A DNA stretch of 64,000 nt from Myxocyprinus asiaticus (lineage: Eukaryota; Chordata; Actinopteri; Cypriniformes; Catostomidae). Position 1 is the first letter of the stretch. Every line of letters begins with the position of its first letter. A program made the translations under genes and the position numbers. Below the pieces are notes generated by a model. The model saw nothing but the letters and a program-made list of their open reading frames with translations, had not been told where the DNA came from and ran no database searches. The stretch spans positions 43,329,826 to 43,393,825 of the forward strand of contig NC_059362.1 in the NCBI RefSeq assembly GCF_019703515.2, read 5' to 3'. Shown here piece by piece: positions 1 to 11,024 of this stretch.

Positions 1-169
1 TAAGACATTCATCAGATGAGACATTTATGATTTAGAATGTTTGTAAATCTGATCTTTTTAAGATGTTTAGCAGATATTAATAATGAAAAGACCTAAAACA
101 GACATCTCGGAGATGTACGTGTGCTATCTGGTAAACATTCTAAATCATAAACATCTCATGAATGTCTTA
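1..169. repeat. Foldback MITE-like inverted repeat in lin28b intron
   Basis: The first ~42 bases and bases 133-169 are imperfect inverted repeats of each other (shared core TGATTTAGAATGTTT, outer ends TAAGACATTCAT / ATGAATGTCTTA). A short loop region containing GAGATGTACGTGTGCTAT separates them. The whole could fold into a hairpin, and the outer arms look like transposon TIRs. The element may continue left of the window. No target duplication can be checked. Confidence 0.6.
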
Positions 170-1210
170 TTGACATACGTCTTCCATATGTAAACACTCA
201 CATCAAATAGACGTCTGGGTGATGTGTGTGTACTACCAGGGTATTGAGATGCTTCTTTCTCTCCTACAAACACACACAGACACACATTAGTGGCACTGAA
301 AGATCTGATTCTCTATATTTAGAGTCAGTAATTTCATTTCCTACTCGTGCTTGTTTCCATGCACCGGAATTTCCGTGGTAACCGATGGCTCCATGGTAAC
401 ATACAAGATCTCTGTAAACTCTTGCTTCTCTTGCTTTAAACTCTTGTGTCCTGATTTCTTACAAAAATTGCTGGAGAGTGTTCTCTTATTTTTATTTTTT
501 TTATTTTGGCTATGGATATATATTTTTTTTAATTGATTGTTGGAATTACTGGACTGACACTCTATTAATGACTCGTATATAATTAAAAACTAAGCTTTTC
601 ACAGCTTGTAGCAGAGTGTCCATGACAAAAACAAAACAAAAACAAAAACAGCCAGTTTTTCATTGTTTATCAGGCATCTTTCACCGGAGTTAGTCATGGC
701 TTATCCTATACTGCCCCCTAGTGACATACGCTGGTTATGAGTGGATCTCACAAAAAGTCACCCCAAAAATCCAGACAAATTATAAAAAATATAATTATGA
801 AAATCTTAAAAGGAATATATTATATATATTTAATATTTTATTTTTACATATTTTTATAATAATATTTTTAATACTTTTTATTGAATTTTGGGGTGAGTTT
901 TTATATATATACATATTATGTACACATATATATGTATTTACTGTATATATAGCTTTGTCAAATATATATAAAACAAATTTGCGCTTATTTATTTAATTTT
1001 GTGCTCGTTGTAGAAGCATAGTTTCGATCAATTCCTTAATAGAAATTAAAAACAAAGTACACTTTTTCTGTGACAATAAAATATAATAAATAGTAAATGG
1101 TAATCAGGTGTCTTAATTCACAGTGAATAAAAATAAATACATAAATAAATCCACTAACCTGGTAAAAAAAAAAAAACACAAATTCAAAGAAACAATTTTT
1201 TTTTTTTAAG
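170..1210. other. Intronic AT-rich sequence, no gene
   Basis: This is part of the intron before the last lin28b exon. It holds homopolymer A/T runs and a short inverted pair around 757-897 (TCACCCCAAAAAT against ATTTTGGGGTGA) that resembles a fragment of an unclassified repeat; a related motif recurs near 1405-1440. The small open frames here are AT-rich chance frames without splice or domain support. Confidence 0.5.
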
Positions 1211-1307
1211 TCCAAGATTAGATATGTTTTCCTAAGAGTTTTATAAAATATACATGTGATAAACCAAAAGGCTCAAAGTTGCATATTTCGTTGAATTTGC
1301 AATTTTA
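1211..1307. repeat. Direct repeat, copy 1 (98-bp intronic block)
   Basis: The block runs from TCCAAGATTAGATATG to TGAATTTGCAATTTTAA and matches 2317-2416 base for base over most of its length, with a shared uninterrupted core TATACATGTGATAAACCAAA. The two copies lie in the same orientation on either side of MITE A1. Confidence 0.75.
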
Positions 1308-1539
1308 AGCTGAGCTGTGTACATTTTTTTAGATTATTAAATACTTTATCATATCCTAATTTGATGTGCAGTCAACTATAAATAAGATATACACTGGTAA
1401 TGGGTAAATCCCACGAAAACATTTTCACTCCAAAATTCAAGGGGAAAAAAATACATTAAAAAGCCTATTTTTAGGACTATTAGGATTTATTTAAAAAAAA
1501 AATTTTTTTTATCATTGAGTATAATTTCTACAGTGCCTT

Positions 1540-2189
1540 AAAGGAATAGTTCACCCAAAAATGAAAATTGTCTCATCATTTACTCACCCTCATGTCATCT
1601 CAGATGTGTATGAATTTCTTTCTTTTGCTGAACACAAATGAAGATTTTTAGAAGGATATCTCAGCTCTGTAGGTCCTCACAATGCAAGTGAATGGTGACC
1701 AGAACTTTGAAGCTCCAAAAAGCATATAAAGTCAGCATAAAAGCAATCCATACCACTCTAGTGGTTAAATCCATCAATATTTAAGTCGTTATTTACTGTA
1801 AATTCTCCTCCCTGCCCAGTAGCTGGTGACATGCACAAAAAATGCGAATCACCAAAAACAAAAGAAGTTTGTGAAAGTGAAAGTGGAGATTTAAAGTAAT
1901 AAAGGACTTAAATATCAATCTGTTTCTCACCCACACCTATTATATCGCTTCTGAAAGATATAGATTTAACCACTGGAGTCTTAAGGATTACTTTTATGCT
2001 GCCTTTATGTGCTTTTTTGAGTTTCAAAGTTCTGGCCACCATTCACTTGCATTTTATGGACCTAAGAGCTGAGATATTCTTCAAAAATTCTTTGTGTTCT
2101 GCTGAAGAAAGAAAGTTATACACATCTGTGATGACATGAGGGTGAGTAAATTACGAGAATATTCATTTTTGGGTGAACTATCCCTTTAA
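1540..2189. mobile_element. MITE family A, copy 1
   Basis: The ends are inverted repeats: AAGGAATAGTTCACCCAAAAATG at the left (core GTTCACCCAAAAATG) and CATTTTTGGGTGAACTATCCC at the right. Subterminal parts (TCATTTACTCACCCTCATG, then the ATTCACTTGCATT pair) are also palindromic, so the whole element is a weak foldback. It has no ORF. Copies recur at 5650, 7050, 39593, 44090, 46384, 57799, 60503 and 63690. It is a very abundant cyprinid non-autonomous DNA transposon type; superfamily not assigned. Confidence 0.85.
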
Positions 2190-2316
2190 TGGAAATTCAC
2201 AGGAAAATAGTCTCCTGCATTAATATAAAATGTACTGATAAAAAACTAAAAGGATACGCACACTTCAAAACAATAAAATTGCATATTCATACCAACACAA
2301 GGCATTGAGTGAAAGA

Positions 2317-2416
2317 TCCAAGACCATATATATTTTACAATCAAACTTGTAAAAAATATACATGTGATAAACCAAATGGCTGAAAGTGTCATTTTTCATT
2401 GAATTTGCAATTTAAA
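2317..2416. repeat. Direct repeat, copy 2, just upstream of lin28b exon
   Basis: This is the second copy of the 1211-1307 block. It ends only 43 bases before the exon, so it supplies most of the sequence where the branch point would lie. Confidence 0.75.
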
Positions 2417-2440
2417 GGTGGGAGTGAAAATGAAAATAAA

Positions 2441-2459
2441 CATTTTTGTCCTTCTGCAG
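2441..2459 (+). promoter_or_regulatory. lin28b: Splice acceptor of terminal lin28b coding exon
   Basis: A pyrimidine-rich tract (TTTTTGTCCTTCTGCAG) ends in AG at 2458-2459. Downstream of this AG the reading frame becomes recognisable Lin28 protein, beginning inside the Arg codon AG|G (phase 2). Upstream residues in the same frame match nothing. Confidence 0.85.
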
Positions 2460-2751
2460 GTGTTATAACTGTGGAGGTCTGGACCACCATGCTAAAGAGT
2501 GTGGCCTTCCGCCCCAGCCAAAGAAGTGTCACTACTGTCAGAGTGTCACACATATGGTGGCCCAGTGTCCCCACAAGACGGCACTGTCCCCCTCCACCTC
2601 TCAGGACCCCCAGCGCCCCACCACCTCAGCTCAGTCCCAGGAAGAGGAGAGTCGCTCAGGCTCATCACCTCGAGAGGGCCTCTCGTCCTCTCCAGAGGAA
2701 ACATCTCAATGTGGAAGTCACTCCCAGCGCTGGAGAAAAAGCCGCGACTGA
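2460..2751 (+). CDS. lin28b: Lin28 homolog B, terminal coding exon (partial gene)
   Basis: This exon encodes the C-terminal 96 residues of a Lin28 RNA-binding protein. Two retroviral-type CCHC zinc knuckles are intact: CYNCGGLDHHAKEC, then the LPPQPKK linker, then CHYCQSVTHMVAQC (both C-X2-C-X4-H-X4-C). In known Lin28 proteins these knuckles bind the GGAG motif of pre-let-7, while an upstream cold-shock domain binds the loop; together they block let-7 maturation. The HYCQS and CPHK residues fit LIN28B better than LIN28A. The tail after the second knuckle is ~57 residues, rich in Ser, Pro, Gln and Glu, ending in a basic RWRKSRD stretch. That makes it shorter than the mammalian LIN28B tail as I recall it. 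The exon starts at the acceptor AG at 2459 (split Arg codon) and ends at TGA 2749-2751. The cold-shock domain exons are upstream of the window. Identity as lin28 is near certain; the b paralogue is likely. Confidence 0.93.
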
Positions 2752-2837
2752 AAGTAACCTCTCCACTGACCCCTAACCTCTGAAAGGTCGCTTTTGACTT
2801 TTCACCTTATCCCGACAAAGCCCGGACCCAAAATCAT

Positions 2838-2845
2838 CTACCTCA
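2838..2845 (+). promoter_or_regulatory. let-7 seed match (8-mer) near lin28b stop
   Basis: CTACCTCA is a perfect 8-mer match to the let-7 seed, 87 bases after the stop codon. Lin28 mRNAs are established let-7 targets, forming a double-negative loop. Confidence 0.7.
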
Positions 2846-3491
2846 CATGCCTGGGTAACCGTGCAGCTATGGTATCAGTCGATGTGTGATACAGACCTGT
2901 GTGTGTCTGTGTAGTTTGTTTTCACTGAGCAACCACAGCAAACTCTGCGACTTGTGTGTGTATTGGAGTGAGTGTGTGTGCAGTTGTGAGAAGTGTGTTT
3001 GAAGCAATGCAGCCGGAAAAATTACAGAGCAAAATAGACGATCAATTTTAGAAATCTAGCTTTGAAGAAAAACATTTACATCTCAAAAACCTGTCCATGG
3101 CATTATTTTAAAGCAGTTGAGATTCAGAAACAACCACAAACCGAAGTGAGTCTTTAGTGATGTCATAAACAAGAATGTAACCCCATATTCAGGAATGGGG
3201 GCGGGACTAAATGTAAATATTATGCGTTTTCAATGGTAGATTCTCAAAATCAACTGTTGAAAACACATAATTGGCTATTGAAAATCAGTCAAACACTAAT
3301 TTGAATATTGGGTAGGACAATTCCCCAGATCATAAACTGCGGTGATGTCACAAATATTTGCTATAAATATGTTACACATACATGACTATGACCTCACACA
3401 CTCCAATATTCTGTTCTCTTAATATTACCATCAATAACTTAAATCAGAGAGGAATTATGAATCACCTACATCAAAGGAAAACTTTCTTTTT

Positions 3492-3494
<3 letters not shown>

Positions 3495-3525
<31 letters not shown>
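3495..3525. repeat. (GT)n microsatellite
   Basis: About 15 perfect GT units inside the presumed lin28b 3' UTR. Confidence 0.95.
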
Positions 3526-3526
<1 letters not shown>

Positions 3527-3869
3527 AGGTACTGTGAGCACCCTGGTCTGAACTTTACTAAGAGTTTGAGAGAAGACTGTTATTTAACCAGCGTTCGATA
3601 CGACTGATGGCACAGAGCTAATTTAACTTAAACCAGAGAGAACTAAATGAATGACTTAATAATTATTAGCATTTTTAGCTACAGTCTGAAGCTGTATTTC
3701 GCTTTATTGCAGACTGTTCCACAGCTTAATGTGACAATTTAAGGCATTAATATATGTTGAGATATAGATTCTATACAAAAAATATTATAAAAGTTATACA
3801 GAGCATGTAGGCAGATGAACTTGATGATGGCGTATTGATTCCACCCCATCCCTCCCTTGTGGGATATTA

Positions 3870-4487
3870 TAAGGAATATTCCGGGTTCAATACATGTTAA
3901 GCTCAATTAACAGCATTTGTGGCATAATATTGATTACCAAAAAAAAAAAAAAAAAAGGTTTCAACTCATCCCTCCTTTATTTAAAAAATCACGGTTACAG
4001 TGAGGCACTTATAATGGAAGTGAATGGGGCCAGCACGTAAACACTAAAATATACATCATTTCAAAAGCGTAACCACAGGATGTAAACAGTATACATGTTT
4101 TAAAATGATTGTAGTGTGCTAAAATTGCATGCTAACCTTATCTGTGTAAAGGTACACCCAATATTGCAACTTCATTGTCATGACAATTGAAACCTTGTAA
4201 TCCCGGTATGGGACATCATTTTTCACAAACAAGGATAGTTAGTGATTTTATCAAACTAAAATCATGTTAACACATCAAGGTTTACATCCTGAAACAATGT
4301 GTATTTTAGTGTTTATGGACTGACCCCATTCACTTCCATTGTAAGTGCCTCACTGTAACCATTTTTTAAATGTGTAATATATATATAAACAAGGGGCGAG
4401 TCAGTTATTTTTTTGTGGTAATCAATATTATGCCATAAATGTTGTCTACTGAACTTCCATTGTATTGACCCCAGAAAATTCCTTTAA
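3870..4487. mobile_element. MITE family B, copy 1
   Basis: The element begins AAGGAATATTCCGGGTTCAA and ends with a degenerate inverted copy (TTGACCCCAGAAAATTCCTT). Subterminal inverted blocks are obvious: GTGAGGCACTTATAATGGAAGTGAATGGGGCC near the left is mirrored by GACCCCATTCACTTCCATTGTAAGTGCCTCAC at the right (each quoted only as landmarks at ~4000-4030 and ~4320-4352). It has no ORF. Other copies lie at 22739, 27605, 54055 and 62938. Confidence 0.85.
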
Positions 4488-5649
4488 GATCTCAGACTCT
4501 TGGAAAGCTCTCTAGTCATTTAACCAACTAGTAAACAAATGGTTTATCACCTGCATTGAATTCAATGCTTAATATTTCGTTTAGTAGTTGTAACCAACGA
4601 TCGTGTGGTGCATGTGACGTTTTGAGTTAATTAGGTATACTCAAAAAGATGTTTAAGCCTGTTTTTAAGATTTATGCATTTCAGTTCCATAACAGATTTA
4701 CATCAGATTGAATTCTGCAATCTTTACCAAAATAAAATTAATAAAACGTAACATTTCTAAGGTTTTTTTAGTTGAATTTTGTTAAAGATTACTCAATTAA
4801 ATTTGATGGAAATTTGTTATGAAATTGAAATACGTAAATCTTGGGCGAAAAAAATTATTTCGTTTTTAGTTTTAATGTAGAATGTCTGCTTAAATTCAGC
4901 TAATCAAAAAGCTGAGGTTCTTTAGGCCCCATTGAATGAAAATGGGAGTTTTGTGGCTTTTTATGCTAGTGTACACCGAAAAGTTGACAAAATTATCTGA
5001 TATACATAGATATTCACAGTCTTTCCCTTCCAGGAAAACTGACCAATAATGTTGATGACATTTGTCCAATAAATTGATCTCTAAAATAAGAATGCCCCTC
5101 CTCCTAATACCACCATGCTGCCAACTAGTCATAGCAAGTTTCAAATCATGAACTAGCATACTATTTCTGCAATATCTTCATACGGCAGAAGTCTTAAAAG
5201 TAGTATAGGGACCCTTCGAAAATTTGTCCCACCTCAACTTCATGTTTCAAAAGTAAATATGTCAACACAGGAAATAAAAGTGTGCATGTCAAGCCATTTC
5301 ATGGCGTCTTGAAAAATTCCAGGTCAAGGTTTTATTATCTGAAATGTTCCAGACAGTGTCATTGTTCATATTCTACATTTTGCGTAATTACCAAGATGCT
5401 TGATCCAGGTTGTTCCTGGGAAATATACTCCATTAGATTGCCTTTCTATTTACATTTAGAGAAATACGCCATTAGTACCGCAGAGTGATAGAGTCACACA
5501 TATACTGCTTGTAAAAATCTCACCTGCTTGCTTTGCTCTTTCAGCCAATGAATGTAGATCAACTAAAACCTTAGCAAAAATGATATGTTCAACTAAAAGA
5601 TCTAAATTATATTTAACAGGTGTATTCTGAATGTTAAAATGCTATAGAG

Positions 5650-6097
5650 CAATTTACTCATGTTATTCTAAATCCATATGACTTTATTTCCTCTGTGGAG
5701 TGAAAAAGGAGAAGTTTAGCAGAATTTCAGAGGTGCTCTTTTCCATACAGTAAAAATGAATTGAGCTCCAAAAATGTTAAATAAGCACCATAAACACATA
5801 ATAGTCCTTCCAACTTGTGTACTTGTATTCCAAGACATCATAAGACTTGGAATATAGCACACAAGTTGTATGAACTACTTTTATTATACTTTAATGGTGC
5901 TTTTTCTAAATTTTGGAGCTCAACAGTGTCTGCCACCATCACCATTTACTTTCATTGTATAGAAAAGAGCACCTCTGAGATTCTGTTAGACTTCTCGCTT
6001 TTGTGTTTCACTAAAGAAAAAAGAACATACAGGTTTGGAACATTATGAGGCTGAGTAAATAATGACAGAATTGTAATTTTAGGTGAACTACTCCTTA
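5650..6097. mobile_element. MITE family A, copy 2 (foldback)
   Basis: The right end is TTTTAGGTGAACTACTCCTT. The interior is palindromic around ~5850: a block with CAGAGGTGCTCTTTTC at ~5730 and one with GAAAAGAGCACCTCTG at ~5962 are inverted copies, as are the GAGCTCCAAAA / TTTTGGAGCTC pair. The left TIR is eroded. Confidence 0.7.
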
Positions 6098-6099
6098 AA

Positions 6100-7049
6100 A
6101 ACTGATATTCAACAAAAGATTTCCCGTTACACCAAGAGCCTTTGACATCTTTGATGCTCTGAGAATGAAGAAAAGTCTCTTGGTCTGTCCTGAGCAAATG
6201 GGAACAGATCAAGGATATTATGTGCATACATACATACATATATATATAAATATATATATGTATGTATATTCACAGTATATATACAGTATATATAAAACTT
6301 GTTCAGGGTTGATCAAGTTTCTTAAGCTCCATAAAATGAGTCTAATAGCAGAATACTGAACTAAATCTCTCATACAAAAGGTCATCTACAGGTCATGTCA
6401 ATACAGGGATTTACTGCTGTGTGTGTATAAGTGTGAATGTGCGCTCATTTTAAGATTTCTGAACAGTAAGAGACAGATGGAGAAAGTGCCGCCACTCATA
6501 ACGACTTGAACTGGCACTCGTCCTCCTCTAGAGGTCTCGAAACACAAGACAACTGCTCTTTGACCAAACTGAATGTGAAACAGAATGATAGAAATTGCTG
6601 AATTCAAAGCAACATTACACGACTGTTCCTGGCCGTTAGCTTGACGATTGCTCAATGGATTTTTTTCTATCCAATGTGTTGACAAATCAAACAGCATGTG
6701 TGCTGTGGTTTTATTGAAGGGGGTTCACGTAAAGGAAAACTTTGTGTTATTTGGTATAGATGTTTATACTAAAGACTGGCTGTATTAAATGCATTAGAAG
6801 TGTGATGGCAGTTGTTCTGATATTTACACTTGAAACAGGAGGGGAACTGTTGTAAAGTTTGACGCTGATGCTGTGAAACAGCCCTTTGAACTACCTGGTC
6901 TATGTGACTATGCATACGTTTTTTGTTTCAAACTGAATTTTAGATTGAATATACAGGTTTAGGGTAAGGCTTAGGAATAAATGTATTCCTGTTGGTTGAT
7001 TTTAAAAGTCATTGGAACAATATGTAGAGATTTGTTTGCCGTTTTAACC
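6100..7049. other. Non-coding stretch in presumed UTR
   Basis: Mostly single-copy AT-rich sequence with a short TATATA-rich tract at 6237-6295. No domain, RNA gene or clear repeat recognised. Confidence 0.4.
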
Positions 7050-7590
7050 TTAAAGGGATAGTTCACTTAAAAAAATGAAAATCCTCTCATCATTTACTCA
7101 CCCTCATGCCATTCCAGATGTGTATGACTTTCTTTCTTCTGCAGAACACAAATGAAGATTTTTAGAAGAATATATCAGTTCTGTAGGTCCATATAATGCA
7201 AGCATACAATTACGCTTTCAGATGTAAAAGTAAAACTAAACAGGCACCACGTGTGACTTTCAGATTTGAAAGTGAAAGTGGAGATTTGTAGTAAAAAAGG
7301 ACTTAAATATTGATTTGTTTCTCACCTATCATATACTGTAGGCTTCTGAAGACATGGATTAAACCACCGGAGTCTCATGGATAACTTTTATGCTGCCTTT
7401 ATCTGCCCTTTGGACCTTCATATTTCTGGCCACCATTCACTTGCATTGTATGGACCAACAGAGCTGAGATATTCTTCCAAAAACCTTAATTGTGTTCAGC
7501 AGAAAAAAGAAATTCGTACATATCTGGGATGGCATGAGGGTGAGGAAATGATGAGAGAATTTTCATGTTTGGGTGAACTATTGCTTTAAA
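7050..7590. mobile_element. MITE family A, copy 3
   Basis: The left end TTAAAGGGATAGTTCAC and right end GGGTGAACTATTGCTTTAA are inverted repeats. The interior follows copy 1 (CTCATCATTTACTCACCCTC, later ATTCACTTGCATTGTATGGA). Confidence 0.85.
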
Positions 7591-7953
7591 ACAGCCTCAT
7601 CTATAATTGGAGAACATAAAACAAGCTTTTTGTGCCACTCAGTGGACATTTCACCTGGAAACTGCAGCAATTTGTACTTAAGGCAACATACTTTGGGTTT
7701 TGCAAAAATGTATGTATAGTCACATTGATTTATCAGGTTGCCTATGAATGTGTGGGTGTGTTTGTGAGTGCATCGCATTTAATCGATCGAGTGCACAGAC
7801 AAAGAGAAACAATCTGAGAGAAATAAACTGGTAGAAGACCAAATGAGAGAAATAGCACAGACTCAAAACTCCCAAACCTCAAACAGCGACGACAGATTTA
7901 TACAGTGTATTTTTGTACATTTCTACCCGCAATTCTTCTCAGGATGAACTTCT

Positions 7954-7961
7954 CTCAGGGA
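7954..7961 (+). promoter_or_regulatory. miR-125 (lin-4) seed match, 8-mer
   Basis: CTCAGGGA is the exact 8-mer target of the miR-125/lin-4 seed. lin-28 is a classic lin-4 target, so finding this site next to two let-7 sites downstream of lin28b supports a functional 3' UTR here. Confidence 0.6.
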
Positions 7962-8070
7962 ATGAACCAAATAAGTGTATTTGATGTTATTCTATAGGGG
8001 AGCATTTACCATTAACTGAATCTATTGACTGTTGGTTATAAACTCACTGACTCGTTCTCGTATGTTAGAA

Positions 8071-8077
8071 CTACCTC
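8071..8077 (+). promoter_or_regulatory. let-7 seed match (7-mer)
   Basis: CTACCTC followed by T: a 7-mer-m8 let-7 site, 110 bases after the miR-125 site. Confidence 0.5.
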
Positions 8078-8221
8078 TTTTAGTTACACATAGTCAAACA
8101 TTTCTGTTTTTTGTTTTGTTTTTTCCAAAAAGATTAACAGAGTGTTAAGTCCGTGTAGTTTGTTTTTATTAGTTTCCACTATTTTTACAGTAATAATTTG
8201 CTTTTTGTTTACAGCTGAAGT

Positions 8222-8229
8222 CTACCTCA
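8222..8229 (+). promoter_or_regulatory. let-7 seed match (8-mer)
   Basis: CTACCTCA, a perfect 8-mer let-7 site. A TGTTTACA 8-mer (miR-30 seed type) lies just upstream at 8206-8213. Confidence 0.6.
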
Positions 8230-9722
8230 TTTTGTCTTTTCATCTCCTGTTAAACTCTTTCTGGTCCAGTTGCTGTTCTTGGGTCAGTGTGGTTTCAAAT
8301 TTGTAATACTTATTGTAAACATAAGATGCTGTTAAACTGAGCTGATATCATTTTATCTGATCAGTTCTCATATACATTTTTTCAAAGAGTAACTCTAGAG
8401 GCAATTCAATCAAAGTAGTTTTTGAATGTGTAACGGTTCAACGTATATATTTCTCCGCTTATCTAACACAAACTCACCCGCACTGCCTGCGTCAAAATAT
8501 CGGCAGCATAACCTGCTGTTAGTTAACTACTCCTACTTTAAGATTAATGCGTTACTCAATAATGCCACCCAAACCAGTGCTCCATTGCAGCTCAATGCAA
8601 AGGTTGTTATGATTTCTGACATGAGTGCCTTTTATTTTATTTTCATGGCAGTTTATTTAGAGGCCAACAGTGTCTTTATATTTTGTGGCATTAATAGCTA
8701 TTACAAAATCATTCCATGTGGTTTGTTTTTTGGGCTGTTTTGCTATTTGTATAAACACAGTACCAGAGAAGGACTTACATACATAGGCAGCAGTATTACA
8801 TATACAAGTCAAATTTTAAATGGAATATGATGTTTTAACTACTGATTTAATGCTCTTTGATTGAGGCATTTGAGTTCTAAATGGGTTTCTCATCAAGAAT
8901 AGAGCTGAAGATATTTCTGCCAGACTTTAAGAACTTAAGGACTACATAACATAAGAGTATTCAATGTTCTAGATGAAAGTCATTGATGAGCAGATCTCTT
9001 ACTGTGTTTGTGCTCTGTGTGAAATCAAATTATGCATATTATTTGGGTTTATTTTGCCACACTTATAGCACTGAATGTATGAAAATGGCCCTGAACTGCT
9101 CAAAAACACAAGTACTGGAAAGCCTTGATTGTTATTAAAATGCTTAATTAACCATTCCTTAGTCACTGCCGTCTTAATAATCAACGAAACAATCAAATCA
9201 TGTTGTTATGAAAAAATGTTGGCTAAAACTGACAATAATTCATATGAAGATTCTGTTTATTTTTTGATGCATACATCTGTGTCTGCTGAACTTAGAATAA
9301 CATTGTCTCAGAGGTTTTATATCAGTGGGTGCAAGAGTTGTTTTGTTTTATGCCCTGTGTATTTAAACTTTGACATGCTGTTAATCAAAGTATGGCTCCT
9401 GATGAGGTGACTTTGCAAATGAATGTCTTTATTGAGAAAAATATTAATGCACATGTTTAATATGAGGGTAGGCAGTGCAGTGTGTCTTCGGTATATTAAT
9501 CCTCATTTTTAACAATGTCATACATTAGTTACAGTACGTTTCTCACTTCTGCTGGGATGTACACATTTTTAACTTCATCAAAGCACTGATCGCCTCTTAT
9601 GATATTATTTGAAGAGCATATCACTCATTGTAACCACATTCATATGCATTTTGACTTGTTGTCTGTGAATTTAGGACTTTTGAGTATGTTTAACTGTTTT
9701 ACTTGATTGATATTAAAAACAT

Positions 9723-9739
9723 ATTAAATCAACATTAAA
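9723..9739 (+). terminator. Candidate polyadenylation signals
   Basis: Two ATTAAA hexamers 11 bases apart (9723 and 9734) in an AT-rich tract, followed by TGTTGTGTT, which could serve as a GU-rich element. They are a plausible but unproven end of the lin28b transcript. Confidence 0.3.
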
Positions 9740-9749
9740 CCTGTTGTGT

Positions 9750-10370
9750 TAAAGTTGTCTGAGGTCATCAGAATTTCATGAAGTTTTCATATCATTTCCT
9801 GACAAATATCAAGTTTTTACACGTTTGTTCTTAAGCTAAATATAAATCTAATGCTTAACCAGCTTATTCATTGAATTACTGACCTTCAGGATTTTTAATG
9901 AACACACAAACACAAAATATTTTGTACTGAATACAGAGGTATTCATTTTCTTTAGAAAAAAAATGACATTAACCATTTAAAAAGTGGACAATTTCACCTG
10001 AAATTACTTTAGTTTTAAATTACTGAACTTTTTTACTCTTGTTCTGTTTATTAATTGAGTAAAACAATGTGCTCATTAGGGGCCAGTAATCAAAGGCAGA
10101 GGCTATTGCACCACGTTATCACAAAAAGCATTTTCACTAGTGCAAATAGTGTTAGATGCTGTTTGCACCCCTAATTAAATACTAACATACAGTATAAGGA
10201 CATCACTGCAGTGTTTATTGTGTTTATTTAGAATCCCACATAAACCCTACGCCAACCCCTACCCCTAAACCTAACCCTTACAAAAAGTAAACTTGGTTTT
10301 ACTACAGTAACCATAGTATCACCATGATATTTTGTAGTAAATTCATAGTAACTACAAAATTTAACATGGT

Positions 10371-10373
<3 letters not shown>
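9750..10373. other. Intergenic; repeat fragments
   Basis: 10078-10180 looks like a fragment related to family F (GCAGAGGCTATTGCACC ... GTTTGCACCCC). At 10240-10290 there is a CCTAACCC-like stretch of the sort found inside several DNA transposon families here. Short blocks with ACTACAGTAACCATAGT precede the AT microsatellite. No gene seen. Confidence 0.4.

Positions 10374-10407
<34 letters not shown>
10374..10407. repeat. (AT)n microsatellite
   Basis: About 16 AT units. The Tc1-like element begins directly after it. Confidence 0.95.
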
Positions 10408-10409
<2 letters not shown>

Positions 10410-11021
10410 CAGTTGTGTTCAAAAGTTTGCATACCCTGGCAGAGATTTTGGCATTGATTTAAAAAATATAACTGATCATGCAAAAAAAGTATAGTGATCA
10501 TATGAAGCCATTTATTATCACATAGTTTTTAATGTTCATAATGATAACAGAAATCACCCAAATGGCCCTGATCAAAAGTTTACATACCCTTGAATGTTTG
10601 GCCTTGTTACAGACACACAAGATGACACACACAGGTTTAAATGGCAATTAAAGGTTAATTTCCCACACCTGTGGCTTTTTAAATTGCTATTAGTCAATGA
10701 GTTTGTTAGCTCTCACATGGATGCACTGAGCAGGCTAGACACTGAGCCATGGGGAGCAGAAAAGAACTGTCAAAAGACCTGCGTAACAAGGGAATGGAAC
10801 TTTATAAAGATGGAAAAGGATATAAAAAGATATCCAAAGCCTTGAAAATGCCAGTCAGTACTGTTCAATCACTTATTAAGAAGTGTAAAATTCAGGGATC
10901 TCTTGATACCAACCCAAGGTCAGGTAGACCAAGAAAGATTTCAGCCACAACTGCCAGAAGAATTGTTCAGGATACAAAGAAAAACCCACAGGTAACCTCA
11001 GGAGAAATACAGGCTGCTCTG
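10410..11021 (+). mobile_element. Tc1-like transposon, left half only
   Basis: The left terminus CAGTTGTGTTCAAAAGTTTG follows a TA dinucleotide at 10408-10409. The block TCAAAAGTTTGCATACCCT (10419-10437) is repeated as TCAAAAGTTTACATACCCT (10572-10590), 153 bases apart. That is the IR/DR arrangement seen in Sleeping Beauty-type Tc1 elements, where each repeat binds the transposase. The element stops at ~11021, where unrelated sequence begins; the right arm and catalytic domain are missing. Confidence 0.85.
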
Positions 11022-11024
11022 TAA
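10749..11024 (+). pseudogene. Tc1-like transposase, N-terminal fragment
   Basis: The open frame codes for 91 residues starting MGSRKELSKDLRNKG. It shows the first helix-turn-helix (residues ~5-50, with KKISKALKMPVSTVQSLIKK) and the GRPR-like linker (SGRPRK, residues ~58-63) that leads into the second DNA-binding helix bundle. The frame ends at TAA 11022-11024, exactly where Tc1 similarity ceases. The whole DDE catalytic domain is absent, so it cannot transpose. Confidence 0.85.

Larger units (their letters stand above)
2752..9750 (+). other. lin28b: Probable lin28b 3' UTR (end uncertain)
   Basis: No further coding exon follows the stop. The region carries let-7 seed matches at 2838, 8071 and 8222 and a miR-125 8-mer at 7954, the two microRNA families known to repress lin28. 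The last three lie within 276 bases, about 5.3 kb after the stop, suggesting the transcript reaches at least ~8.3 kb. MITE insertions at 3870, 5650 and 7050 account for roughly 1.6 kb. ATTAAA signals at 9723 and 9734 are one possible end; an AATAAA at 7822 is another. The UTR boundary is inference. Confidence 0.5.

Noticed and set aside
2460..2751. Assignment as lin28a
   Set aside because: HYCQS and CPHK after the first knuckle and the longer Ser/Pro-rich tail fit lin28b better. Not absolutely excluded without the upstream exons.
2499..2783. Overlapping open frames in the lin28b exon
   Set aside because: They are other phases of the exon; only the frame from the phase-2 acceptor gives the two CCHC knuckles.
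10240..10290. Interstitial telomere repeat
   Set aside because: Only loose CCTAACCC-like text. The same text occurs inside family I elements (27584, 54889), so it is transposon sequence.
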